From Paracoccus sp. SMMA_5_TC (GTDB lineage Bacteria; Pseudomonadota; Alphaproteobacteria; Rhodobacterales; Rhodobacteraceae), in NCBI RefSeq assembly GCF_009696685.2, contig NZ_CP102355.1, forward strand, positions 1,269,001 through 1,333,000: a stretch of 64,000 bases of DNA, read 5' to 3'. Made by a program: the position numbers and the translations under genes. Each line of letters starts with the position of its first letter. Positions within the stretch are counted from its first letter, which is position 1. Of this stretch, positions 1-8,464 are shown one piece after another. The notes beneath the pieces are model-generated. The model saw nothing but the letters and a program-made list of their open reading frames with translations. It was not told the origin of the DNA and made no database searches.

Positions 1-1
1 C

Positions 2-871
2 TTCGTGGCGGTCTGGCTGCTGTGGGGGGGATCGCTGTGGCAGGAAATCGCGGCCCTTGCCGGCTTTGCCATCGGCTTCGGCATCTGGCGACTGCTTGCG
101 GCACGGCTGGGCATGGCGGCATTCGCCGCCGCAGTGGTGGGCGCGGCAATCTGGTGGCTGCTGCTTTCCGCACCGGTTGCCAATATGCTCTCTGCGGTGC
201 TGCCCTTGCGGCTGCAGCCGGTATCCTCGGATCAGTTCGGGGGATTCGTGCTGTCCATCACCATCGGCGTGGCCGGCATCGCGCTGTCGCTGCCGCTGGG
301 TGTGGTGCTTGCCCTGGCGCGGCGATCCGACCTGCCCATCATCAAGATGATGGCGGTGATGTTCATCGAGTTCATCCGCGGGGTGCCGCTGATCACGCTG
401 CTGTTCGTGGCATCGCTGCTGCTGAACTATTTCCTGCCGCCCGGCACGAATTTCGACATCATCCTGCGGGTCATCATCATGGTCACGATCTTTTCGGCCG
501 CCTATATGGCCGAGGTGATCCGCGGCGGTCTGGCCGCCCTGCCCAGGGGGCAATACGAGGCCGCCGATGCGCTGGGACTGGATTACTGGAAGGCGCAGCG
601 GCTGATCATCCTGCCGCAGGCGCTGAAAATCTCGATCCCCGGCATCGTCTCGACCTTCATCGGCATGTTCAAGGACACCACGCTGGTGGTCTTTGTCGGC
701 CTGTTCGACCCGCTGAAGGCCATGGCCGACACCATCCGCGCCAGCTTCGAATGGAAAGGCGCCTATTGGGAGCCCTATATCTTCGTCGGGGCGATCTTCT
801 TCATCATCTGTTTCGGCATGTCGCGCTATTCGATGTATCTCGAACGCCGGCTGAAGCGCGACCACCGCTGA
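2..871 (+). CDS. General L-amino-acid ABC transporter permease (AapM/BztC-like), 5' end missing
   Basis: Inner-membrane permease of a polar amino-acid importer; only the C-terminal part is present, because the frame is open to the left edge and family members are longer than the roughly 290 residues seen. The visible part has several hydrophobic segments and the binding-protein-dependent transport signature around an EAADALGL stretch followed by an ILPQAL motif, the cytoplasmic loop that contacts the ATPase. The in-frame GTG at position 5 lies inside the protein and is not taken as the start. The ATPase gene follows 10 bp downstream, so the two belong to one operon whose binding protein and partner permease should lie to the left. 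Glutamate/glutamine/aspartate-type substrates are an inference from the Bzt/Aap family. Confidence 0.9.
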   Translation, partial: FVAVWLLWGGSLWQEIAALAGFAIGFGIWRLLAARLGMAAFAAAVVGAAIWWLLLSAPVANMLSAVLPLRLQPVSSDQFGGFVLSITIGVAGIALSLPLGVVLALARRSDLPIIKMMAVMFIEFIRGVPLITLLFVASLLLNYFLPPGTNFDIILRVIIMVTIFSAAYMAEVIRGGLAALPRGQYEAADALGLDYWKAQRLIILPQALKISIPGIVSTFIGMFKDTTLVVFVGLFDPLKAMADTIRASFEWKGAYWEPYIFVGAIFFIICFGMSRYSMYLERRLKRDHR

Positions 872-881
872 GGAGCATTCC

Positions 882-1652
882 ATGGCCCAGAACCAACCTA
901 TCCAGGCCCCGATGGCCGAAGCCGCGATCGAGATTTCGCGCCTGAACAAATGGTATGGCACCTTTCACGTCCTGCGCGACATCGATCTGAGCGTTGGCCG
1001 CGGCGAGCGCATCGTCATCGCCGGCCCCTCGGGGTCGGGGAAATCGACGCTGATCCGCTGCATCAACCGGCTCGAGGAACACCAGTCCGGCAAGATAGTC
1101 GTCGATGGCACCGAACTGACCCATGATCTGAAGAACATCGACAAGGTCCGGTCCGAGGTCGGGATGGTGTTCCAGCACTTCAACCTGTTCCCGCATCTGA
1201 CCATCCTGGAAAACTGCACCCTGGCGCCGATCTGGGTGCGCAAGATCCCGCGCCAGCAGGCCGAAGAAACGGCGATGCATTTCCTGACCAAGGTCAAGAT
1301 CCCCGATCAGGCGCATAAATACCCCGGCCAGCTGTCCGGCGGCCAGCAGCAGCGCGTGGCGATCGCGCGCGCGCTGTGCATGCGCCCGCGCATCATGCTG
1401 TTCGACGAGCCGACATCGGCCCTGGACCCCGAGATGATCAAGGAGGTCCTGGACACCATGATCGAATTGGCCGAGGACGGCATGACCATGCTGTGCGTCA
1501 CCCATGAGATGGGCTTTGCCCAGGCGGTGGCGCATCGGGTCATCTTCATGGACCAGGGCCAGATCGTCGAACAGAACACGCCCAAGGAGTTCTTCAACAA
1601 CCCCAAATCCGAACGCACCAAGCTGTTTCTCAGCCAGATCCTGGGGCATTGA
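882..1652 (+). CDS. General L-amino-acid ABC transporter ATP-binding protein (AapP/BztD-like)
   Basis: Cytoplasmic ATPase that powers amino-acid uptake through the preceding permease. The 256-residue length is normal for the family. Walker A (GPSGSGKST) is at about residues 48-56, the LSGGQQQR signature near residue 150, and Walker B is [10 protein letters not shown], followed by the switch histidine in CVTHEMGF. An AGGAG ribosome site precedes the ATG closely. A short N-terminal extension of about 15 residues before the ABC fold resembles Rhodobacteraceae BztD/AapP proteins. It is the last gene of its operon: the next gene begins 84 bp later and encodes an unrelated RTX-type protein. Substrate assignment rests on family similarity only. 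Confidence 0.93.
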   Translation: MAQNQPIQAPMAEAAIEISRLNKWYGTFHVLRDIDLSVGRGERIVIAGPSGSGKSTLIRCINRLEEHQSGKIVVDGTELTHDLKNIDKVRSEVGMVFQHFNLFPHLTILENCTLAPIWVRKIPRQQAEETAMHFLTKVKIPDQAHKYPGQLSGGQQQRVAIARALCMRPRIMLFDEPTSALDPEMIKEVLDTMIELAEDGMTMLCVTHEMGFAQAVAHRVIFMDQGQIVEQNTPKEFFNNPKSERTKLFLSQILGH

Positions 1653-1736
1653 ACAGGGCGCGGAGGAGCGGCTTTCGCCGGTTGCCGCGGCGGCCGGCGT
1701 CGGTCTATCCTGCGGCCAACAGCGGACGAGGGTGCG

Positions 1737-2573
1737 ATGAACGAAATGCTTTTCCTGGTGGTCGGGCTGCTGGGTCTGGCCGGAATCGGGGCGCTGGTCG
1801 CCAATAACGACGACGATGTTCCGCCCGAGGAGCCGGGCGATCCCACCGGTGGCCGCGAGGTGATCGAAGGCACGGCCGAGGACGACATCCTGACCGGCAC
1901 CGATGCCGGCGATGCCATCCTGGGGATGGGGGGCAACGATTCCATCGCCGCAGGGGCGGGCGACGACCTGGTCTATGGCGGGCTTGGCCGTGATACCGTC
2001 GACGCCGATGCCGGCGATGACGAAATCTATCTGGGCGCGGATGACGATGTCTATGGCGCGGCGAACCCCGGCGCCGACGAGGGCGCCGATTCCATCCACG
2101 GCGGCAGCGGCAACGATACCATCATCGTCAACGGCGGCGATCACGCGCTGTGGGGCGATGACGGCGACGACCGGCTCGAGGATCTGGGCGGCCGGGTGCA
2201 GATCGACGGCGGCGACGGCGACGACCTGATCCTGTCGCCAGATGCCTCGGATGCCGATGCGCGCGACAGCCTGCTGGGCGGCGCGGGCGATGACACCATT
2301 CATGCCGGCGCCGGCGATTTCGTCGATCCGGGCACCGGCAGCGACCAGATCATGCTGCGCGGCGATGCCGGCGGCGCGGCGGAAATCCTTTACGGCAGCG
2401 CCGACCGGCTGAACATCGGCCTGCCTGCCGATTACGCCGGCGCGGGCGAATATCAGCTGGTCCAGGACGGCGAGGACGTGCGCCTGCTGCTGGACGGGCA
2501 AGAGGTGGCCTTGCTGCGCGGGGTGCAGGCGGCCAATGTGCGCAATATCGCGGTTACCCGCGACCTCGCGTGA
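1737..2573 (+). CDS. Membrane-anchored RTX (calcium-binding nonapeptide) repeat protein
   Basis: A 278-residue acidic protein. Residues about 4-22 form one hydrophobic segment (LVVGLLGLAGIGALV) directly followed by an acidic Asn/Asp/Pro/Glu linker, suggesting an N-terminal membrane anchor rather than a classical cleaved signal. Residues about 40-210 carry many GGxGxDxI/L-type RTX nonapeptides, which in known proteins form calcium-loaded beta rolls. The C-terminal 70 residues lack repeats and read like a small beta domain. Most RTX proteins leave by type I secretion with a C-terminal signal; the N-terminal segment here argues for a tethered or periplasmic protein. No secretion genes are adjacent. 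Function unknown. The start is the ATG at 1737, preceded by a GAGGGTGCG purine stretch. Confidence 0.8.
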   Translation: MNEMLFLVVGLLGLAGIGALVANNDDDVPPEEPGDPTGGREVIEGTAEDDILTGTDAGDAILGMGGNDSIAAGAGDDLVYGGLGRDTVDADAGDDEIYLGADDDVYGAANPGADEGADSIHGGSGNDTIIVNGGDHALWGDDGDDRLEDLGGRVQIDGGDGDDLILSPDASDADARDSLLGGAGDDTIHAGAGDFVDPGTGSDQIMLRGDAGGAAEILYGSADRLNIGLPADYAGAGEYQLVQDGEDVRLLLDGQEVALLRGVQAANVRNIAVTRDLA

Positions 2574-2619
2574 TTGCAGCGGGCGGCGGGCGCGGGACCA
2601 AGCCGCGCCCCCTGTCCGG

Positions 2620-3480
2620 TCAGATCGCGGTTTTGCGCGATTCTTCCAGGTAGATCTCGCGCAGGCGAGTGGTGATCGGCCCGGGCTTGCCATCGCCCAG
2701 CACCGCGCCGTCGATTTCCACCACCGGCATCACGAAGGCCGAGGCCGAGGTAAAGAACGCCTCGTCCGCGGCCTGCGCCTCGGCGATGGTGAAGGGGCGT
2801 TCCTCGATCTGCATCTGCGCCTCGCGGGCAAAGCGCAGCAGGGCGGCGCGGGTGATGCCGTGCAGGATGTCGTTGGACAGCTGCCGGGTGATGATGCGGC
2901 CGTCCTTGACGATATAGGTATTGTTCGACGTTCCTTCGGTCACGAACCCGTCCTCGACCAGCCAGGCGTCGTCGGCGCCCTGGGCCTTGGCCTGCATCTT
3001 GGCCAGCGAGGGATACAGTAGCTGCACGGTCTTGATGTCACGCCGGGCCCAGCGCAAATCCTCGACCGAGATCACCCGGATGCCGGTGCGCGCTTGCGGA
3101 TTGGCCGCCAGCCCCGGCTTGGCCTGGGTGAAAAGCACCACCGTCGGCGGCGTGTCGGCGGGCGGAAAGGCAAAGTCGCGGTCGCCGGGGTTGCCGCGCG
3201 TCACCTGCAGATAGACCATGCCTTCCTCGATGCCGTTCAGCTCGACCAGTTTCCGGTGGATGGCCAGCCATTCGTCATCCGTCAGCGGGTTGCGGATCTG
3301 CAGCGCCTCGAGCGAGCGGCCAAGCCGCGCCAGATGGCCCGGGAAATCCAGCAGCTTGCCGTCCAGCACGCTGGTCACCTCATAGACGCCATCGGCCATG
3401 ACAAAGCCGCGATCAAAGATCGACACCCGGGCCTCGGCCTCGGGCAGGTATTCGCCGTTGAGATAGACGGTGCGGGTCAT
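2620..3480 (-). CDS. D-amino-acid transaminase (class IV aminotransferase)
   Basis: PLP enzyme of fold type IV, 286 residues, expected to transfer the amino group between D-alanine or other D-amino acids and 2-oxo acids. The N-terminus (YLNGEYLPE, then FDRGFVMADGVYEV) is typical of DAT proteins, and the probable Schiff-base lysine is K150 in the RDIKT segment. The ATG ending at 3480 is chosen because a GGAGA ribosome site lies just upstream; the frame is open further upstream but that region looks non-coding. Branched-chain aminotransferase and aminodeoxychorismate lyase share this fold; the DAT reading is preferred from the N-terminal motif. It is divergent from the malyl-CoA lyase gene. A D-amino-acid dehydrogenase and peptidoglycan enzymes occur within 10 kb, which fits D-amino-acid metabolism. 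Confidence 0.85.
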   Translation of the reverse strand: MTRTVYLNGEYLPEAEARVSIFDRGFVMADGVYEVTSVLDGKLLDFPGHLARLGRSLEALQIRNPLTDDEWLAIHRKLVELNGIEEGMVYLQVTRGNPGDRDFAFPPADTPPTVVLFTQAKPGLAANPQARTGIRVISVEDLRWARRDIKTVQLLYPSLAKMQAKAQGADDAWLVEDGFVTEGTSNNTYIVKDGRIITRQLSNDILHGITRAALLRFAREAQMQIEERPFTIAEAQAADEAFFTSASAFVMPVVEIDGAVLGDGKPGPITTRLREIYLEESRKTAI

Positions 3481-3559
3481 CGGGGTCTCCGTAAGCTGGG
3501 ATGGGCTGGTCCTGCGCCGAAAGCGGGCAGCCGTCAAGTCCGGGCCGGCAGCCTGTTTC

Positions 3560-3623
3560 GCAATTGCAAAACACGCTTGATGCAGATGCAGCAATTATCT
3601 AACAACATACCTGCCACAATTGT
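3560..3623. promoter_or_regulatory. Divergent control region with two CAATTG-centred palindromes
   Basis: Between the transaminase and malyl-CoA lyase genes the DNA is A+T-richer than its surroundings. It holds the palindromes GCAATTGC (3560-3567) and ACAATTGT (3616-3623), centres 56 bp apart. This is a plausible operator pair upstream of the lyase start at 3650. No convincing -35/-10 pair was found, and the regulator cannot be named. Confidence 0.25.
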
Positions 3624-3649
3624 AACTTCATTGCCAAGACGAGGCGCCC

Positions 3650-4606
3650 ATGTCCTTTCGCATCCAACCGCCCGCCCCGGCGCGTCTGAACCGCTGCCAG
3701 CTTTTCGGCCCTGGCTCGCGCGAAGCGCTTTTTGAAAAGATGGCCCGGTCCGAGGCGGATGTGATCAACCTGGATCTGGAGGATTCGGTTGCGCCCGACG
3801 ACAAGCCGCAGGCGCGGCGCAATATCATCCAGGCGATCGGCGACATCGACTGGGGCAACAAGACGCTTTCGGTGCGCATCAACGGGCTGGACACGCCGTT
3901 CTGGTATCGCGATGTGGTCGATCTGCTGGAACAGGCGGGCGAGCGGCTGGACCAGATCATGATCCCCAAGGTCGGCAATGCTGCCGACGTCTATGCCGTC
4001 GATGCGCTGGTCACCGCCATCGAGGCCGCCAAGGGTCGGCAAAAGCGCATCAGCCTTGAGGTCATCATCGAATCCGCCGCCGGCATCTCGCATGTCGAGG
4101 AAATCGCCGCCGCCTCGCCCCGGTTGCAGGCGATGAGCCTGGGCGCGGCCGATTTCGCCGCCAGCATGGGCATGGCGACCACCGGCATCGGCGGGACGCA
4201 GGAAAACTATTACATGACCCATGGCGGCGCTCGTTACTGGGCCGATCCCTGGCACTGGGCGCAGGCGGCAATCGTCGCGGCCTGCCGCACCCATGGCGTG
4301 CTGCCGGTCGATGGTCCCTTCGGCGATTTCAGCGATGACGAAGGCTTTCGCGCCCAGGCCCGGCGCTCGGCCACGCTGGGCATGGTGGGAAAATGGGCCA
4401 TCCATCCCAAGCAGGTCGCCTTGGCCAATGAGGTGTTTTCCCCCAGTGCCGAGGCGGTCGGCGAAGCGCGCGAGATCCTTGCCGCGATGGAGGAAGCCAA
4501 GCGCAGCGGCGCCGGTGCGACGGTATACAAAGGTCGACTGGTTGACATCGCCTCTATCCGTCAGGCAGAAGTGATCGTGCGCCAGGCAGAGTTGATCAAC
4601 GCCTGA
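3650..4606 (+). CDS. mcl1: L-malyl-CoA / beta-methylmalyl-CoA lyase
   Basis: HpcH/HpaI-family TIM-barrel lyase of 318 residues, the usual length of the Rhodobacter/Paracoccus enzyme. It cleaves malyl-CoA to acetyl-CoA and glyoxylate, and beta-methylmalyl-CoA to propionyl-CoA and glyoxylate, late in the ethylmalonyl-CoA pathway used for acetate assimilation. Visible active-site features are R76 in SVRING, the metal ligands E141 (VIIESAAG) and D168 (LGAADF), and the LDLEDSVAPDDK loop near residue 45. GTTCATTG-type sequence precedes a GAGG ribosome site 6-7 bp before the ATG. It stands alone, divergent from the transaminase. A citrate-lyase beta-like homologue of other specificity is possible, but length and motifs favour Mcl1. 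Confidence 0.88.
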   Translation: MSFRIQPPAPARLNRCQLFGPGSREALFEKMARSEADVINLDLEDSVAPDDKPQARRNIIQAIGDIDWGNKTLSVRINGLDTPFWYRDVVDLLEQAGERLDQIMIPKVGNAADVYAVDALVTAIEAAKGRQKRISLEVIIESAAGISHVEEIAAASPRLQAMSLGAADFAASMGMATTGIGGTQENYYMTHGGARYWADPWHWAQAAIVAACRTHGVLPVDGPFGDFSDDEGFRAQARRSATLGMVGKWAIHPKQVALANEVFSPSAEAVGEAREILAAMEEAKRSGAGATVYKGRLVDIASIRQAEVIVRQAELINA

Positions 4607-5042
4607 GCAACGGAACACCTGGGCGGCCGTGCGGGGAGGCCGGTCGCCATTTCAGGGGGGGAGCAGCAGGCCCTGCGCATGCGGGGCCTGTTGTCGTCTG
4701 TAACCCAGACATGGCCGGGAAACCCATGGCTGCAAGGTTCCGGGTGGAGGTCGCAGTTGGTTGAAATGCGATGACTTTCAGGTCCCTGGATGCTGGTCCG
4801 GGACTGGGCTCATGCAGCCCGCCCCCAGCGTGTCCGAATAATCCGGGCGTCATCGCCGGCCCGCTCCGGCGCGCCCTCGCGCCAGGGCCAGGGCAGCGGG
4901 CCTTCGGGCATCGCGGGATAGCAGCCGAACAGCAAGGGGCGAATCAGCGCGTCCTGTGCTGCCCGCGCAGGGCGAATCGCCCGGACGGTTGTGGCTGGTC
5001 TGGTCATGATACGGTTCATCGGGTCGCCGTGGCAGTTGTCGC
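4607..5042. other. Intergenic region without a recognisable gene
   Basis: About 436 bases between the convergent malyl-CoA lyase and ABC ATPase genes. Short open frames occur on both strands, but none has a convincing ribosome site or a protein-like composition. A hairpin near 4667-4690 is the only structured element I can point to. Confidence 0.5.
4667..4690 (+). terminator. Possible terminator hairpin after mcl1
   Basis: CAGGCCC (4667-4673) pairs with GGGCCTG (4684-4690) around a 10-nt loop and is followed by TTGTCGTCTGT, a weak T-rich stretch. It lies 61 bp past the mcl1 stop. The stem is only 7 bp and the T tract is poor, so this is tentative. Confidence 0.35.
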
Positions 5043-6680
5043 TCAGGGGGCGTCCGTGTGCACGGACTCGGCATCCAAGGCAAGGGACTGCACCGAATCG
5101 TGAAAGGCCAGTTCGGGGGGGATCTGCGGGGTCGCTGCCATCAGGCCGCGGGTATAGGGATGTTGCGGGTTTTCCATGACCGCGATGGTCGGTCCCTGTT
5201 CCACGATCCGGCCCTGCTGCATGATCAGAACCCTGTCGGTGATCTGGCGGACCACCGACAGATCATGGCTGATGAACAGATAGCTCAGACCATGGCTGAC
5301 GCGCAGCCGCGCCAGCAGATCCAGAACCTGTGCGCGCACCCGCACGTCCAGCGCGCTGACCGCCTCGTCCAGCACGATCAGCCGTGGCTTGATGATCAGG
5401 GCGCGGGCAATGGCGATGCGTTGGCGCTGACCGCCGCTGAATTCATGGATGTGGCGGCGCAGGGCATCCCCGGTGATGCCTACCTCGAACAGGGCTTCGG
5501 CGACCTGTTCGCGCCAGTCCCGCGGACGCCCGATCAGATGGAAGGGTTCGGCCACCAGCCGCTCGACCCGCCAGCGCGGATCGAAACTGGCGAATGGGTC
5601 CTGGAACACGACCTGCATGCGTGCGCGCAGCTCTGCCGGCATCTGGCGGCCGGCGCGGACAGGGTGCCCGTCCAGCGTGATCTGGCCGCCCTGCAACGGA
5701 TCAAGTCCCAGGATGGCGCGTGTCAGCGTGGATTTGCCGCAGCCCGATTCCCCGATCAGTCCAAGGGATTCGCCGGCATCCAGCCGCAGACTGACACCAT
5801 CGACCGCGCGCAGCATCCCCCGCGGCTGGCCGCGCGCCGGCCAGGGCAAGGGATATTCGCGCACCGCATCCGTCACCTGAAGTAACGGTTTCGGCTGGGG
5901 AGGGGGCAACACAAGGCGCGGCTGATGGGTCGATGCTGCAAACAGCGCCCGGGTATATTCGTGCCGGCGCTGGCGAAACACCTGCGCGACGCTGCCCTGT
6001 TCGACGATCTGGCCCCGGTTCATCACCGCCACCCGATCGGCGATGCCCGCCACCACGGCAAGGTCATGGGTGATCAACAGAAGCGACATCCGCTCTTCGC
6101 GGACCAGCTGGCGCAGCAGGGACAGGATCTGCGCCTGCGTGGTCACATCCAGCGCGGTGGTCGGTTCGTCTGCGATCAGCAGATCCGGCCTTTCGGCGAT
6201 GGCCATGGCGATGGCGACGCGCTGGCGCTGGCCGCCGGACAGTTCATGCGGATAGAGCGTCAGCGGAAAGCGTGGCGAGCCCAGCCCCACGCGGTCCAGC
6301 CGTTCGCGCGCGCGCAGCAGCGCCCTGTCGCAGGGCAGGCCCTGGTGGATGCGCAGAACCTCGGCCACCTGATCGCCAATGGTCATCAGCGGATTCAGCG
6401 CCGTCATCGGCTCCTGGAAGATCATGCCGATGCGCTTGCCCCGGATGCGGCACAGCGCCGGATCGGGCAGTTCCAGCAGGTTGCGGCCATCCAGCTCGAC
6501 CCGGCCATCGGTCCGGGCGCCGGGGGGCAGCAGGCCGATGATTGCAAGTGCCGCCATCGACTTGCCCGAGCCGCTTTCCCCCACCAACCCGGTGATTTCG
6601 CCCGGCATCAGCCGCAGGTTGATGCCGCGCAGGATCGGGTGGTGGCCGATGCTCAGCTGCAGGCCCTTGACCTCGATCAT
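5043..6680 (-). CDS. Peptide ABC transporter ATP-binding protein, DppD-DppF fusion
   Basis: A single 545-residue polypeptide with two complete ABC modules. Module one has Walker A GESGSGKS at about 34-41, LSGGQ near 147 and Walker [13 protein letters not shown]. Module two has Walker A GESGCGKS at about 310-317, FSGGQ near 414 and [12 protein letters not shown]. Walker B of module two has alanine in place of the usual proline after DE. Each module ends with the oligopeptide-family C-terminal segment (HEYTRALF and QHPYTRGLM), expected in Dpp/Opp ATPases. The ATG ending at 6680 overlaps the stop of the upstream permease gene by 4 bp, so translation is coupled. The binding protein is not in this operon; one of the right family is encoded at 14599-16071. 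Confidence 0.92.
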   Translation of the reverse strand: MIEVKGLQLSIGHHPILRGINLRLMPGEITGLVGESGSGKSMAALAIIGLLPPGARTDGRVELDGRNLLELPDPALCRIRGKRIGMIFQEPMTALNPLMTIGDQVAEVLRIHQGLPCDRALLRARERLDRVGLGSPRFPLTLYPHELSGGQRQRVAIAMAIAERPDLLIADEPTTALDVTTQAQILSLLRQLVREERMSLLLITHDLAVVAGIADRVAVMNRGQIVEQGSVAQVFRQRRHEYTRALFAASTHQPRLVLPPPQPKPLLQVTDAVREYPLPWPARGQPRGMLRAVDGVSLRLDAGESLGLIGESGCGKSTLTRAILGLDPLQGGQITLDGHPVRAGRQMPAELRARMQVVFQDPFASFDPRWRVERLVAEPFHLIGRPRDWREQVAEALFEVGITGDALRRHIHEFSGGQRQRIAIARALIIKPRLIVLDEAVSALDVRVRAQVLDLLARLRVSHGLSYLFISHDLSVVRQITDRVLIMQQGRIVEQGPTIAVMENPQHPYTRGLMAATPQIPPELAFHDSVQSLALDAESVHTDAP

Positions 6681-7489
6681 GGCGACCTGCGCAACCTGGG
6701 GTCCAGCGCATCGCGCAGCCCGTCGCCGAGCAGGTTCAGCCCCAGCACGGTGATGACGATGGCCAGGCCGGGGATGATCGCGACATGCGGTGCCAGCGAG
6801 ACCATGGTCTGCGCCTCGGCCAGCATCCGCCCCCAGCTGGGCGTGGGCGGCTGCGCGCCCAGTCCGACATAGGACAGGCCGGCCTCGGCCAGGATGCCCA
6901 GGCTGAACTGGATGGTGCCCTGCACGATCAGCACATTGGCGATGTTGGGCAACACATGCTGCCAGCTGATGCGCGCCGGCCCCTTGCCGGCGACCTGGGC
7001 GGCGCGGATGAAATCCAGCGTCCAGATCGGCAGGGCCGAGGCGCGGGTGACGCGGGCAAAGACCGGGATGTTGAAGATGCCGATGGCGATGATGGCATTG
7101 ACCGCCGATGGCCCCAGCGCGGCCGTGATCAGGATGGCGATAACCAGGCTGGGAAAGGCAAAGACCAGGTCGTTGCCGCGCATCACCAGCTCGTCCAGCC
7201 AGCCGCCGCTGCGGGCTGCCGCCGCCAGACCCAGCGGCACCCCCAGCCCCAGGCCGATGCCCACCGCGACCAGCGCCACAGCGATCGAGGTGCGCGCCCC
7301 TACCATGATCATCGCCAGCATGTCGCGGCCCAGATGGTCGGTGCCCAGCCAGTGCTGGGCCGAAGGCAGCCGCAGCTTCTCGCCGATGGCCAGTTCGGTG
7401 ACATCGGCGGGCGTCCAGACAAAGGATAGCGCCGCCGCCAGCAGCGCCAGCCCCGACAGGACCGCCCCCAGGATCAGCGCCGCCTTCAT
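6677..7489 (-). CDS. Peptide ABC transporter permease (DppC/OppC-like)
   Basis: A 270-residue inner-membrane permease of the dipeptide/oligopeptide/nickel family. The N-terminal hydrophobic helix is followed by the diagnostic [23 protein letters not shown] stretch (shown here only as the HLGTD/GRDML family motif), about five further membrane segments, the EAM-like coupling loop ([13 protein letters not shown]) and the C-terminal [14 protein letters not shown] tail typical of DppC. It overlaps the genes on both sides by 4 bp (ATGA), placing it in the middle of a tightly coupled three-gene operon (permease, permease, double ATPase). Substrates are probably short peptides; members of this family also import nickel, microcins or glutathione, which the sequence does not discriminate. 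Confidence 0.92.
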   Translation of the reverse strand: MKAALILGAVLSGLALLAAALSFVWTPADVTELAIGEKLRLPSAQHWLGTDHLGRDMLAMIMVGARTSIAVALVAVGIGLGLGVPLGLAAAARSGGWLDELVMRGNDLVFAFPSLVIAILITAALGPSAVNAIIAIGIFNIPVFARVTRASALPIWTLDFIRAAQVAGKGPARISWQHVLPNIANVLIVQGTIQFSLGILAEAGLSYVGLGAQPPTPSWGRMLAEAQTMVSLAPHVAIIPGLAIVITVLGLNLLGDGLRDALDPRLRRSP

Positions 7490-8424
7490 CGCCGCAGCCT
7501 CGGATCGACCAGCGCATAGGACAGGTCGACCAGAAATGTGACCAGGATCACCGCCGCCACCAGCACCAGCACCGCGCTTTGCACCACGATCAGGTCGCGC
7601 TGGGTGATGGCCTGAAAGATCAGCCGACCCAATCCCGGCAGGTAGAACACGTTTTCAATGATGATGGCGCCGGCCAGCAGAAAGGAAAACTGCATGCCCA
7701 GGATGGTCAGCACCGGGATCAGCGCGTTGCGCAGCGCATGGCCGGTCAGCACTTGCGCCGGGCTCAGCCCCTTGGCGCGGGCGCTGCGGATGTAATCCTG
7801 GCCCAGCGTCTCGACCAGAGCCGAACGCAGTACCCGCGCCAGGATCGCCGCCTGCGGCAGCGCCAGCGCGACCGCCGGCAGGATCAGCGCCCGCAGCGCC
7901 ATGCCGGGCCGGTCCCAGCCCGGAAAGCCGCCCGCGGGCAGCCAGCGCAGCTTGACCGCGAACAGCAGCACCAGCAGCATCGCGAACCAGAAATTCGGCA
8001 GCGCGATCCCGATCTGCGTCACGCCCATCACCACCGCATCGCCCGGCCGGCCGTGACGCGCGGCGGCGTAAAGCCCGATCGGCAGGGCAATGGCTGCCGC
8101 CAGCGCCAGCGCCAGCAGCGCCAGCGGCAGCGAAACCTGCATCCGGTCCAGGATCATGCCCGCGACCGGTGTCTTGTAGGTGAAGCTGTGGCCAAGATCG
8201 CCCGTCAGCACCCCGCCCAGCCAGTGCAGGTAGCGCAGGGGCAGCGGCAGATCCAGGCCCATCTGTTCGCGCAGCGCCTGCACGGTTTCGGGTTGGGCGC
8301 CGGTGCCCAGCATGAAGCTGGCCGGATCGCCCGGCACCAGCTCGACCACGGCAAAGATTACCGCCGAGGCCACCAGCAGGCTCAGCCCCAGCGAAATCAG
8401 CCGTCTGGTCAGATAGCGCATCAT
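7486..8424 (-). CDS. Peptide ABC transporter permease (DppB/OppB-like)
   Basis: A 312-residue inner-membrane permease and first gene of the peptide importer operon. The N-terminus (YLTRRLISLGLSLLVAS) is the typical first membrane helix. It is followed by a periplasmic ELVPGDPA segment, a GDLGHSF motif, and the RSARAKGLSPAQVL coupling loop with TILGMQFSFLLAGAIIIE helices near the C-terminus. Two adjacent ATG codons (ending 8424 and 8421) could start it; neither has a strong ribosome site. It partners with the DppC-like permease with which it overlaps by 4 bp. The gene upstream is a same-strand MFS transporter 40 bp away, so the two units could be co-transcribed. Confidence 0.92.
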   Translation of the reverse strand: MMRYLTRRLISLGLSLLVASAVIFAVVELVPGDPASFMLGTGAQPETVQALREQMGLDLPLPLRYLHWLGGVLTGDLGHSFTYKTPVAGMILDRMQVSLPLALLALALAAAIALPIGLYAAARHGRPGDAVVMGVTQIGIALPNFWFAMLLVLLFAVKLRWLPAGGFPGWDRPGMALRALILPAVALALPQAAILARVLRSALVETLGQDYIRSARAKGLSPAQVLTGHALRNALIPVLTILGMQFSFLLAGAIIIENVFYLPGLGRLIFQAITQRDLIVVQSAVLVLVAAVILVTFLVDLSYALVDPRLRR

Positions 8425-8464
8425 GATGCGAAGGCTAGTGCGGGCGCGGGAATCGGTAAAGCGG

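Noticed and set aside
804..2693. A 629-codon minus-strand frame across the ABC ATPase and RTX genes
   Set aside because: It overlaps three well-supported genes, and its Val/Ile/Ala repeats are the antisense image of RTX repeats.
5043..7517. Apparent 824-residue protein including the double ATPase
   Set aside because: The upstream part reads through the permease gene in another frame; the permease is real and the ATPase start at 6680 overlaps its stop by 4 bp.
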